Positions 7,150 through 15,508 of a stretch of 17,444 nucleotides of DNA are shown here, one piece after another. Each line of letters opens with the position of its first letter. The first letter of the stretch is position 1. A program made the translations under genes and the position numbers. Source of the stretch: CAG-826 sp964654155 (lineage in GTDB: Bacteria; Bacillota_I; Bacilli_A; RFN20; CAG-826); the NCBI GenBank assembly GCA_964654155.1, contig CAZZGL010000025.1:1-17444 (forward strand). The letters are read 5' to 3'. A model generated the notes under the pieces. The model made no database searches, was not told where the DNA came from, and saw only the letters and a program-made list of their open reading frames with translations.

Positions 7150-7350
7150 ATGACTGGAAAAGTAAAATGGTTCAATGCTGAAAAAGGATTTGGATTCATT
7201 AATCGTGGTGAAGGCGCCGACATTTTTGTTCATTATTCACAAATTAACGAACGCGGTTATCGTCAATTAGAAGAAGGACAAGAAGTCGAGTTTGATCTTT
7301 ATGAAACTGAACGTGGTTTACAAGCTCGTAATGTTTCTAAAATATCTTAA
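7150..7350 (+). CDS. Cold-shock domain RNA chaperone (CspA/CspB family)
   Basis: A single OB-fold cold-shock domain protein of 66 residues, the standard length. RNP1 is K12-GFGFI17 and RNP2 is I25-FVHY29; W7, F14, F16, F26, H28 and Y29 form the usual nucleic-acid binding face. Such proteins melt RNA secondary structure and act as transcription antiterminators. The start is ATG 7150, eight nt after AAAGGTGG (7135-7142); an in-frame GTG at 7138 overlaps that site and is not the start. The gene stands alone: 77 nt separate it from comFC, and a clear terminator follows at 7363. The leader is short, with no room for the long thermosensor leader of E. coli cspA. Paralogues elsewhere in the genome are likely. 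Confidence 0.95.
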   Translation: MTGKVKWFNAEKGFGFINRGEGADIFVHYSQINERGYRQLEEGQEVEFDLYETERGLQARNVSKIS

Positions 7351-7362
7351 TTAATTCATTTC

Positions 7363-7390
7363 AAAACGGGCTAATTAAGGCTCGTTTTTT
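7363..7390 (+). terminator. Terminator of the cold-shock gene
   Basis: ACGGGC (7366-7371) pairs with GCTCGT (7380-7385) with one G-U pair. The loop is eight nt, an A-run leads in, and a T-run (7385-7390) follows. Confidence 0.85.
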
Positions 7391-7556
7391 CATACAGTTA
7401 TAATTAAATAAATTTCATTAATAAATCATGCATTCATGTCATAATTACAGAAAGTTATTTTTTAATAGATTATCGGTGTTTTACTACATATAAAATGAGC
7501 TGAAAAAATTTATCTTTAATTATTGCTATTATAAAAATGTAATTTTTATATTATAC

Positions 7557-7585
7557 TTGGAAACTAAGGTAAAATCATGTACAAT
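7557..7585 (+). promoter_or_regulatory. Housekeeping promoter of secA
   Basis: TTGGAA (7557-7562), a 17-bp spacer and TACAAT (7580-7585) fit a sigma-A promoter. The transcript would start near 7592, leaving a leader of about 28 nt with AAAGGAG at 7602-7608. A 9-bp perfect dyad (7530-7550) ends seven bases before the -35. The rest of the gap from 7391 holds nothing I recognise. Confidence 0.75.
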
Positions 7586-7619
7586 AGACAATGCAAGCTC
7601 GAAAGGAGATTAGATAATT

Positions 7620-10016
7620 ATGGGTTTTATTGATAAATTATTTCGCTTTGATCAAAGAGCGTTAAAGAAAATTGAAAAGCAAAGTTTAAAAGTTTTAGCG
7701 TATGAAGAAGAAATTGCTGCAAAAAGCGATGATGAGTTACGTGAAAAAACTAAAGAGTTTAAAGAAAGACTTGCAAATGGAGAGACGTTAGAAAATATTA
7801 AATTTGAAGCATTCGCAGTAGCGCGTGAAGCGGCAAAAAGAGTACTAAATCAATTTCCATTTAAAGTACAAGTCATGGGAGCGATTGTCTTAAATCAAGG
7901 TGACATCGCTGAAATGAGAACCGGTGAAGGTAAAACTTTAACCGCGACAATGAGTGTGTATCTTAATGCTTTAACTGGTAAAGGTGTTCATGTTGTTACC
8001 GTTAATGAATATCTTGCCGCACGTGATGCTGAATGGATGGGGCAAATCTATCGATTCTTAGGTTTAACTGTTGGTGTTAATTTAAGAGAGAAAACAACCA
8101 AAGAAAAACAAGAAGCATATAATTGTGATATTACATATACTACTAACTCTGAATTAGGTTTTGACTATTTACGTGATAATATGGCGGTCGATGTCAAAAA
8201 TCGTGTTTTAAGAGGGCTAGAATATGCAGTTATTGATGAGGCGGACTCAATTTTAATTGATGAATCGAGAACACCACTTATTATTTCAGGGGGTTCTAAA
8301 GTGTCTGCGAACACATATATAATTGCCGATCGCTTTGTTAAAACATTAAAAAGAGAAAAAGATTTTACCTATGATGAAAAAACTAAAACATGTGGTTTAA
8401 CTGAAAATGGTGTTGATAAAGCTGAAAGAATGTTTGGAATTAAAAACTTATATTCTCCAGACAACAATGATTTAGTTCACCGTATCACCCAAGCTTTAAA
8501 AGCTAATTATGTTATGACACGAGATGTTGAATATATGGTTGATGGTGAAGGAGAAATTCAACTCATCGATCAATTTACTGGACGTGTTTTAAAAGGAAGA
8601 GAATATTCAGATGGATTACAACAAGCTATTCAAGCAAAAGAAAATGTAAAAATTAAACAAGAGACTGTTACCTTAGCAACAATTACATATCAAAACTTCT
8701 TCCGCTTATATACTAAATTATCAGGTATGACTGGTACTGCAAAGACTGAAGAAGAAGAATTCCGTAAAATTTACAATATGCGTGTTATTACTATACCAAC
8801 TAATAAACCTATTCAACGTATTGATGATTTAGATTTAATTTTTGGTAATCAAAAAGCTAAGTTTGCTTCATTGGTGAATGAAGTTAAAAGAAGACATGAA
8901 CTAGGTCAACCTATTCTAATTGGTGTTGTTTCTGTTGAAATGTCGGAATTTATGCATAATTTACTTGTAGAAGCTAATTTACCACATAATGTTTTAAATG
9001 CTAAAAATCATGAAAGAGAAGCAGAAATTATTGCTCATGCTGGTGAAAAAGGTGCAATTACAATTGCAACAAATATGGCGGGTCGTGGTACTGATATTAA
9101 ATTAGATGATGAATCACGAGCGGCTGGAGGACTTTGTGTTTTTGGAACAGAACGACATGAATCTAGACGTATTGATAACCAATTAAGAGGTCGTTCTGGT
9201 CGTCAAGGAGATCCAGGATATTCTCGTTTCTATATTTCTCTTGATGATGAATTGATGAGAAGATTTGGTTCTGATAGCATTCGCAAATTTGCTGAAGCAT
9301 ATGGCGATGAAGCAATTGAAAGTAAGTTAGTACAAAATGCAATTACAGGGGCACAAAAGAGAATTGAAGGACAAAACTTCGATACTCGTAAATCACTTTT
9401 AGATTATGATGATGTTTTACGTAAACAACGTGAAATTATGTATAAAAAGAGAGATAATATTTTATTTGCAGAAGATATTTCCGAAATGATTCAAGAATTC
9501 TTTACTTCAGCGGGAATCGGATTAGCTAAAAAGAGTATTAATCCAGATGATCCTAATTATGGGGTTGTTGGTGAAATGTTAAAGACTAACCTTGAACCAA
9601 GATTCTTACCAGAAGGTACAATTAAACCATCAGCATTTGAAGAAGCTCCAGTTAATGAAGCTGGTGAGGATGTTGGTATTATTCTATGGAAACGTTATCA
9701 AGAAATACGTAAAGAATGGGGTAATGAAGTTGCCGAACAAGTTGAAAGACACTTTGCTTTACGTTGTATTGATCGTAACTGGACAGGACATATCGATACA
9801 ATGGATAAGTTAAGAGAAGGTATTCACTTAAGAAGTTACGCAAATGTTAATCCACTTCAAGCTTATGTTAATGAAGGCTATCAATTATTTGGTGACATGA
9901 TGGATTTAATTTCAATTGAGGTTGTCCTTAACTTATTAAATGCTCAAGTTCAAATGAAGAAGCCTGAAGAAAATGAAGAAGAGGAAAATATAGAAAAAGG
10001 AACTGATGGTGAATAA
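7620..10016 (+). CDS. secA: Preprotein translocase motor ATPase SecA
   Basis: SecA is the peripheral ATPase that pushes unfolded preproteins through SecYEG. Visible parts: nucleotide-binding fold 1 with Walker A M99-RTGEGKT106 and Walker B V204-IDEAD209; the preprotein cross-linking region; NBF2 with GTDIKL and the QLRGRSGRQGDPG arginine-finger segment; then the helical scaffold and wing. At 798 residues it is shorter than B. subtilis SecA (841) because the C-terminal linker and the zinc-binding CxCxSG tail are missing; the protein ends instead in an acidic Glu-rich stretch. SpoIIQ, CtpB, the spoIIR-position protein and membrane proteins here are likely clients. AAAGGAG precedes the ATG, and prfB follows after two bases. 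Confidence 0.98.
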   Translation: MGFIDKLFRFDQRALKKIEKQSLKVLAYEEEIAAKSDDELREKTKEFKERLANGETLENIKFEAFAVAREAAKRVLNQFPFKVQVMGAIVLNQGDIAEMRTGEGKTLTATMSVYLNALTGKGVHVVTVNEYLAARDAEWMGQIYRFLGLTVGVNLREKTTKEKQEAYNCDITYTTNSELGFDYLRDNMAVDVKNRVLRGLEYAVIDEADSILIDESRTPLIISGGSKVSANTYIIADRFVKTLKREKDFTYDEKTKTCGLTENGVDKAERMFGIKNLYSPDNNDLVHRITQALKANYVMTRDVEYMVDGEGEIQLIDQFTGRVLKGREYSDGLQQAIQAKENVKIKQETVTLATITYQNFFRLYTKLSGMTGTAKTEEEEFRKIYNMRVITIPTNKPIQRIDDLDLIFGNQKAKFASLVNEVKRRHELGQPILIGVVSVEMSEFMHNLLVEANLPHNVLNAKNHEREAEIIAHAGEKGAITIATNMAGRGTDIKLDDESRAAGGLCVFGTERHESRRIDNQLRGRSGRQGDPGYSRFYISLDDELMRRFGSDSIRKFAEAYGDEAIESKLVQNAITGAQKRIEGQNFDTRKSLLDYDDVLRKQREIMYKKRDNILFAEDISEMIQEFFTSAGIGLAKKSINPDDPNYGVVGEMLKTNLEPRFLPEGTIKPSAFEEAPVNEAGEDVGIILWKRYQEIRKEWGNEVAEQVERHFALRCIDRNWTGHIDTMDKLREGIHLRSYANVNPLQAYVNEGYQLFGDMMDLISIEVVLNLLNAQVQMKKPEENEEEENIEKGTDGE

Positions 10017-10018
10017 CC

Positions 10019-11132
10019 ATGAAGGAACTATTAACAATTAAAAGTGGGATTTATGAAGCTGGCAGAATTTTACGCCAGCTTGGTGATTCACTTTGACATT
10101 CTTTCTTTAGAAAAAACAATTAAAGAATTAGAAGCGTTAATGGAAAGTGATGATTTTTGGCATGATCAAAAAAGTGCGATGAGTATTGTTGAAAAGCTAA
10201 ATGAAGCACGAGAAAAAAAGAATCAATATGATGAAGTATTAGCAATTTTTCATAATGTCGAAGAATTGCTTTCTTTTGCTTTAGAAAATATGGATGAAGA
10301 AGTGTATGAATTATTAGATAGTGAATACACGCTTTTAGAAGAAAAATTAAATGTTTTAAAAATGAGTGTTCTTTTTAGTGGACCGTTTGACGGATTAAAT
10401 GCCATATTGGAGTTTCATCCTGGTGCCGGTGGAACTGAATCACAAGATTGGGCGGATATGCTATATCGAATGTATGTACGTTTTGCAGAAGCACATAAGT
10501 TTAAAATGCAAGTTATTGACTATCAAGCTGGTGATGAAGCAGGATTGAAATCGGCAACGATTATGATTAAAGGAAAGAATGCATATGGATTATTAAAAGG
10601 TGAAAAAGGTGTTCATCGATTAGTAAGAATATCTCCATTTGATTCTGCAGGAAGAAGACATACATCTTTTGCTTCGGTAAATGTTATTCCTGAATTTAAA
10701 GATGAAATTGATATTGAAATAAATGAAAAAGATTTAAGAGTTGATACTTATCGTTCTTCAGGCGCCGGTGGACAAAATGTTAACAAAACAGAATCGGCAG
10801 TAAGAATTACTCATATTCCAACAGGAATTGTTGTTTCTTCTCAAGTGGAAAGATCACAAATTCAAAATCGTGAAATTGCGATGAATATGTTAAAAGCGCA
10901 TCTTTATGAAAGACATTTAGCGGAAAGAAAAGAAACGATGAATCAAATTGTTGGTGAACAAAAAAATATTGAATGGGGATCACAAATTCGTTCTTATGTA
11001 TTTTGTCCTTATACAATGGTTAAGGATCATCGAACTGATTATCAAGAAGGAAATGTTACTTCAGTAATGGATGGCAATATTGATGCTTTTTTATATGCAT
11101 ATTTAGAAAAGGAGGCTAAAAATAATGGCTAA
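10019..11132 (+). CDS. prfB: Peptide chain release factor 2, expressed by +1 frameshift
   Basis: RF2 reads UGA and UAA. The gene is split in frame. ATG 10019 opens 25 codons ending SL at 10093, then UGA (10094-10096). Skipping U10094 continues in the +1 frame at GAC 10095 to the TAA at 11132, giving a 370-residue protein, normal for RF2. The N-terminal peptide MKELLTIKSGIYEAGRILRQ matches the usual RF2 start in length and helical character. Motifs: S205-P206-F207 (UGA recognition) and G250-G251-Q252 (catalysis). Translation from a GTG at 10044 in the +1 frame would be an artefact. RF2 scarcity favours the shift, so the protein controls its own level. It starts two nt after secA and overlaps the next gene by eight nt. 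Confidence 0.97.
10082..10097 (+). promoter_or_regulatory. RF2 programmed +1 frameshift signal
   Basis: GGTGAT (10082-10087) is complementary to the 3' end of 16S rRNA and lies three nt before the slippery CTT-TGA-C (10091-10097). Both the heptamer and the 3-nt spacing follow the known RF2 signal, but GGTGAT replaces the AGGGGG-type sequence of E. coli and Bacillus. Confidence 0.92.
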
Positions 11133-12075
11133 GATTAGAGATTATTTTAAAGGTTATACAAAACAAGATTATTTAAAATGGATAGAACGAAATTTATTAG
11201 TTATTATTGGCAGTTGTTCATTAGCTTTTGGCGTAGCTGCTTTTCTAGTTCCTTATAACATTGTTACTGGTGGAATATCAGGAGTGGGTATTATTATACA
11301 AGAAGCTTTTTATGCAGGAAAAGAAGTTATTGTAGTTGATATTGTTACCGCAATTTTAAATGTTTTACTATTTATTATAGGATGGATTTTTTTAGGAAAA
11401 GAGTTTTCAATGAAAACCTTGCTCTCTATTGTTATATATACGATTAGTTTATCATTAATTTTACGAGTTATAAAACCAGAGGAATGGTTGTTATTAGAAA
11501 AAAATATCGAAGGTGTTAATTATGATCCTCGTCTTACCTCTCTTCTAGCGGCTTTATGTGGTAGTTTCTTTGTAGGATTAGGCTGCGCCCTTACTTTTAA
11601 AGGTGGTGGCTCGACAGGTGGGGTGGATTCTTTATCATTTATTGCTCAAAAGTATTTAAAAATTAAATGTTCAACGGCTTCCTTTATAATAGATTCATCG
11701 ATTATCGCCGTTGGTATGCTTGTATCAAAAGACATTGCAAATGGAATAATTGGTATTGCTGGTGCTTTTGTTACTGCAACACTAATTGATAAAGTATTCG
11801 TCAGTACTTCTGAAAGTTTTATCGTTTTTGTTATTTCCGATAAATATAAAGAAATAATGGATTTTGTTCATAGCACTTTAGATAGAGGTACCACAATTAT
11901 TGATGTTACTGGAGGCTATACTTCAAAAGAAAAGAAAATGGTTAAAGTTGTTATTGCTAAAAATCAATATCCAATGGTAATTAATTATATTAAGAAAGTA
12001 GATCCATCGGCATTTATTTCTGTGACTAAAGCTCACGAAATAACTGGAGAAGGATTTACAAGTCCTAAAAAATAA
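11125..12075 (+). CDS. YitT-family membrane protein (YvjA type)
   Basis: A 316-residue protein with about five to six membrane helices (about residues 23-200) followed by a cytoplasmic C-terminal domain of the DUF2179 type (about 230-305). The conserved YitT segments are present: LVPYNIVTGGISGVGIII near the N-terminus and the glycine-rich TFKGGGSTGGVDSLSFIAQK in the fourth helix region. Function of the family is not established; transport has been proposed. In B. subtilis yvjA lies near prfB and ctpB, matching its place here between prfB (eight-nt overlap) and the S41 protease (11-nt gap). Start fixed by GGAGG at 11111-11115, ten nt before the ATG. Confidence 0.9.
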   Translation: MAKIRDYFKGYTKQDYLKWIERNLLVIIGSCSLAFGVAAFLVPYNIVTGGISGVGIIIQEAFYAGKEVIVVDIVTAILNVLLFIIGWIFLGKEFSMKTLLSIVIYTISLSLILRVIKPEEWLLLEKNIEGVNYDPRLTSLLAALCGSFFVGLGCALTFKGGGSTGGVDSLSFIAQKYLKIKCSTASFIIDSSIIAVGMLVSKDIANGIIGIAGAFVTATLIDKVFVSTSESFIVFVISDKYKEIMDFVHSTLDRGTTIIDVTGGYTSKEKKMVKVVIAKNQYPMVINYIKKVDPSAFISVTKAHEITGEGFTSPKK

Positions 12076-12086
12076 GAGGCTTTTTT
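12061..12086 (+). terminator. Weak hairpin with T-run over the ctpB ribosome binding site
   Basis: AGTCCT (12061-12066) can pair with AG-A-GGCT (12075-12081) with one bulge and one G-U pair. Six T follow and then the ctpB ATG. The yitT stop codon is partly in the loop, and the AAGAGG binding site is in the 3' arm. Much weaker than the hairpin before comFA, and it may be chance. Confidence 0.3.
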
Positions 12087-13502
12087 ATGAAAAAGAAGAT
12101 ATTAAGTGCGCAAGAACAATTTGAAATAGATAAAATAAAAAGAAAATCGTTTACTAGAACAATTATTTGTTCAGTTTCTTTTTTGATCCTTGGTAGCGTT
12201 ATTGGTGGAACAGTAATTCATAATAAATATAAACAATTTGATGATCCTAATATTCAAAAATTTGTTGATGTATATAATATAATGGTAGATGAATGGTTGT
12301 ATGGAGAGCAAGATAATTACGATCAATTAATTGATACCGCGATTAAAACATTGACAAATAATGAAGATCCGTATACTTTTTATACTACTAAAAATGAAAA
12401 TCAAAATTTATCAACAACTCAAAATGGATTAGGATTTAGATATAGTTATTATGGTGGAAATTATCGTATTACATATATTTATGAAGATAGTAATGCGTAT
12501 AATCAAGGATTAAGAGAAGGCGATGTTGTAGTTGCTTCTAAGATTGATGGTGAGTGGATAACATTAAAAGATAAAACTTATGAAGAGTCAAAAAAAGCAA
12601 TGTTAGGTGAAAATGATGTGGTTATGTATCGTTTAATAGATAAAAATAATATAGAAAAAGAAATATCTTTTAAGCGAAGTGAATATAAATATAAGAGTGT
12701 TGAAAAAATTAATAGTTATCTTACTGAAAAAAATGAATTAAATGTGACAATTAAAATAGATACATTTTTATCACTTAATTTAAAACAATATACGGAAGAT
12801 ATTTTAAATAATTGTTTAGAAAATGATTCAAAAACTGATATTAATCAATTGACAATCGATTTGCGGGGTAATGGTGGAGGATATGTATCTTCTGCTGTTG
12901 AATTAACTAGTCTTTTTGTTAAAAAAGGATCAATAGTTTTAAGTTACCGTTATAAAGATGGAAGCATGGATCATTTTGAAACGAAGACAAATAAAAAGTT
13001 TAATGTTAATAAGTTTTGTATTTTACAAGACGCAAATACTGCCTCTGCGAGTGAGACCTTTATTATGGCTTTAAAGGATTTAGCAGAAGATAATAATTTT
13101 GAAGTTGAAGTGATTGGTACAACTTCTTATGGAAAAGGAATTGTTCAAGAAGTTAAGTATTATAGTGATGGTTCAGCATTAAGATGTACAATTGCGGAAA
13201 CTGTTTCTCCTAATGGAGTGTGTATTCATAAAATAGGTATTAAACCTGATGTGGATTTAAGCGCGGCTTATTACTATTTTGGTGAATGGGGCGATATGAA
13301 CGAAGAATCTAAAGAAAAAGTGATATTCTGTATTAATTTTGTTTTAGAAGAAGAATATGATTCTTTTGAAGAAGCAATTAAAGCATTTCAAAGTAAAAAT
13401 GGTTTAGATACAAGCGGAGAATTGAATATAGAAACTTCACAATTATTACAACAATTATCTTATGATAAATATGTATCGATAATAGAAACTTACATATATT
13501 AA
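12087..13502 (+). CDS. ctpB: S41 carboxyl-terminal protease, CtpB/CtpA type
   Basis: A membrane-anchored serine protease of 471 residues. Order: one N-terminal helix (about 24-46), a helical region, a PDZ domain (about 112-205), the S41 core with DLRGNGGGY, catalytic S320 (in TASASE), K350 (in SYGKG) and Q354, and a C-terminal peptidoglycan-binding domain (about 425-471, FEEAIKAFQSKNGLDTSG). PDZ domains of this family gate access to the Ser-Lys site. In B. subtilis CtpB is secreted across the intermembrane space and cleaves SpoIVFA, activating sigma-K; the paralogue CtpA has no such role, so the sporulation function here is inferred only from neighbours. The secA-prfB-yvjA-ctpB-uvrB order supports the name. 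The weak hairpin before its ATG may couple it to the preceding gene. Confidence 0.9.
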   Translation: MKKKILSAQEQFEIDKIKRKSFTRTIICSVSFLILGSVIGGTVIHNKYKQFDDPNIQKFVDVYNIMVDEWLYGEQDNYDQLIDTAIKTLTNNEDPYTFYTTKNENQNLSTTQNGLGFRYSYYGGNYRITYIYEDSNAYNQGLREGDVVVASKIDGEWITLKDKTYEESKKAMLGENDVVMYRLIDKNNIEKEISFKRSEYKYKSVEKINSYLTEKNELNVTIKIDTFLSLNLKQYTEDILNNCLENDSKTDINQLTIDLRGNGGGYVSSAVELTSLFVKKGSIVLSYRYKDGSMDHFETKTNKKFNVNKFCILQDANTASASETFIMALKDLAEDNNFEVEVIGTTSYGKGIVQEVKYYSDGSALRCTIAETVSPNGVCIHKIGIKPDVDLSAAYYYFGEWGDMNEESKEKVIFCINFVLEEEYDSFEEAIKAFQSKNGLDTSGELNIETSQLLQQLSYDKYVSIIETYIY

Positions 13503-13526
13503 ACATATTAGCTAGGAGTGAGATTT

Positions 13527-15500
13527 ATGGCACCTAAATTCAAAATCGAATCTAAATATGTTCCGACAGGCGATCAACCTGCCGCGATTGAAAGTTTAGT
13601 TAAAGGAATTGAAAACGGAAAAGATTTTCAAGTCCTTTTAGGTGCAACCGGAACTGGGAAAACTTTTACTATTGCTAATGTAATTGAAAGGGTGCAAAAG
13701 CCTACATTAGTTATTGTTCATAATAAAACTTTAGCCAGTCAATTGTATGGTGAATTTAAAGAGCTTTTTCCTAATAATAGAGTGGAATATTTTGTTTCTA
13801 ACTTTGATTTTTATCAACCGGAAGCTTATCTTCCTTCTTCAGATACTTATATTGATAAAAACGCGGTTATGAATGAAGAAATTGAAATGATGAGAAGCTC
13901 AGCAATTAATTCGGTTTTAGAAAGAGAAGATACAATAATTATTGCTTCTGTCGCTTCAATTTATGGATTAACAGATCCAGAAGAATATCGTAGCTTAGCT
14001 TTCACCTTAAGAGTGGGAGAAGAAATAGATAGAAAAGTATTATTTCAAAAACTAGTGGAAGGACAATATCAAAGAAATAATTTAGATACGACACCTGGCT
14101 CATTTAGAGTTCGTGGCGATGTTATTGAAATATGCCCTGCATCGACAAATGAAGCAATAGTTAAAATTGATACTTTTGGTGATGAAATAGAACGCATTGC
14201 TTTAGTGGATCCGGTTACTGGAGAAGTGATGCATACTTATAACACATATCCAATATTTCCGGCATATGGACATGCTTCTACTAGAGAAAGGATTACCAAA
14301 GCTTGTTCAACTATATTAGAAGAATTAATGGAGAGGTTGACTTATTTTAGAGAGAATCATAAATATTTAGAAGAACAACGCTTAGAAATGAGAACTAAGC
14401 AAGATGTTGAAAATCTTCAAGAATTTGGAATTTGTCCCGGTGTTGAAAACTATGCTCGACATATAGATGGAAGAAAAGAAGGCGAAAAGCCATATACTTT
14501 ATTTGATTATTTTCCTTCTGATTTTTTGTTGGTTGTCGATGAATCTCATGTTACTTTTTCTCAAGTTAGAGGTATGTATAATGGGGATCGTTCGCGTAAA
14601 CAAACACTTGTAGAGTATGGATTTAGATTACCTTCCGCACTTGATAATAGACCTTTAAGATTTGAAGAATTTGAAAAAATGATGAATCAAGTTATTTGTA
14701 CTTCAGCAACACCAGGAGATTATGAATTAAATAGAACGGGTGGAGAAGTTGTTGAACAAATAATTCGTCCTACAGGATTGTTAGATCCTCTTATTGAAGT
14801 AAGAAAAACTATGGGGCAAGTGGAAGATTTGATGGCTGAAATTAAGTCTCGAATAGAAAAAAATGAAAGAACAATGATTGTTACTTTAACAATTAGAATG
14901 GCGGAAGATTTAACTACTTATTTAAAAGATAGAGGTTTTAAAGTTGCTTATTTACATAATGAGACAAAAACTTTAGAAAGAACGGAAATTATTTATCAAT
15001 TAAGAAAAGGTAAATACGATGTTTTAGTAGGAATTAATTTACTTAGAGAAGGTTTAGATATTCCAGAAGTGTCTTTAATTGCAATTTTAGATGCAGATAA
15101 AGAAGGATTTTTAAGGTCATCTAGATCACTTATTCAAATTATTGGGCGTGCGGCAAGAAACGCAAATGGAATGGTTATTATGTATGCTGACAATATGACC
15201 GAATCTATGAAAACCGCAATTGAAGAAACATCAAGAAGAAGAGCAATTCAAGAAGCGTATAATAAAGAACATGGAATTGTTCCTCAAACGATAATTAAAG
15301 AAATACGATTACCTTTAAAAAATGAAGATGATATACAAGATGATTTATTAAAGAAGAAAAGTGGCAAGAGATCAAGAAAAGATATTGAAAGAGATATTAA
15401 GCTTTTGGAAAAAGAAATGAAAAATGCCGCTAAAGAGTTTGATTTTGAAAAAGCAGCAATGCTCCGTGATTTAATATTTGACCTAAAAGCGGAATTATAG
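13527..15500 (+). CDS. uvrB: Excinuclease ABC subunit B
   Basis: UvrB is the damage-verifying helicase-like subunit of nucleotide excision repair; it is loaded by UvrA and recruits UvrC. The 657-residue protein is full length. Walker A is G39-ATGTGKT46; the beta-hairpin follows at about 91-104; later motifs DESHV, TSATPG, the EGLDIPE region and QIIGRAARN are present, and a UVR domain that binds UvrC closes the protein (about 622-657, FDFEKAAMLRD). The hairpin is odd: where most UvrB proteins have SYYDYYQPEAY it reads S91-N-F-D-F-Y-QPEAY, losing three tyrosines. The start at 13527 is set by AGGAG eight nt upstream; an in-frame GTG at 13518 overlaps that site. uvrA, usually next, is not in the window. 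Confidence 0.98.
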   Translation: MAPKFKIESKYVPTGDQPAAIESLVKGIENGKDFQVLLGATGTGKTFTIANVIERVQKPTLVIVHNKTLASQLYGEFKELFPNNRVEYFVSNFDFYQPEAYLPSSDTYIDKNAVMNEEIEMMRSSAINSVLEREDTIIIASVASIYGLTDPEEYRSLAFTLRVGEEIDRKVLFQKLVEGQYQRNNLDTTPGSFRVRGDVIEICPASTNEAIVKIDTFGDEIERIALVDPVTGEVMHTYNTYPIFPAYGHASTRERITKACSTILEELMERLTYFRENHKYLEEQRLEMRTKQDVENLQEFGICPGVENYARHIDGRKEGEKPYTLFDYFPSDFLLVVDESHVTFSQVRGMYNGDRSRKQTLVEYGFRLPSALDNRPLRFEEFEKMMNQVICTSATPGDYELNRTGGEVVEQIIRPTGLLDPLIEVRKTMGQVEDLMAEIKSRIEKNERTMIVTLTIRMAEDLTTYLKDRGFKVAYLHNETKTLERTEIIYQLRKGKYDVLVGINLLREGLDIPEVSLIAILDADKEGFLRSSRSLIQIIGRAARNANGMVIMYADNMTESMKTAIEETSRRRAIQEAYNKEHGIVPQTIIKEIRLPLKNEDDIQDDLLKKKSGKRSRKDIERDIKLLEKEMKNAAKEFDFEKAAMLRDLIFDLKAEL

Positions 15501-15508
15501 GAGGCAGT

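Noticed and set aside
10044..10094. GTG start at 10044 for RF2
   Set aside because: The encoded N-terminus (MGFMKLAEFY) is not RF2-like, while the ATG at 10019 in the other frame gives the proper helix and the canonical frameshift site.
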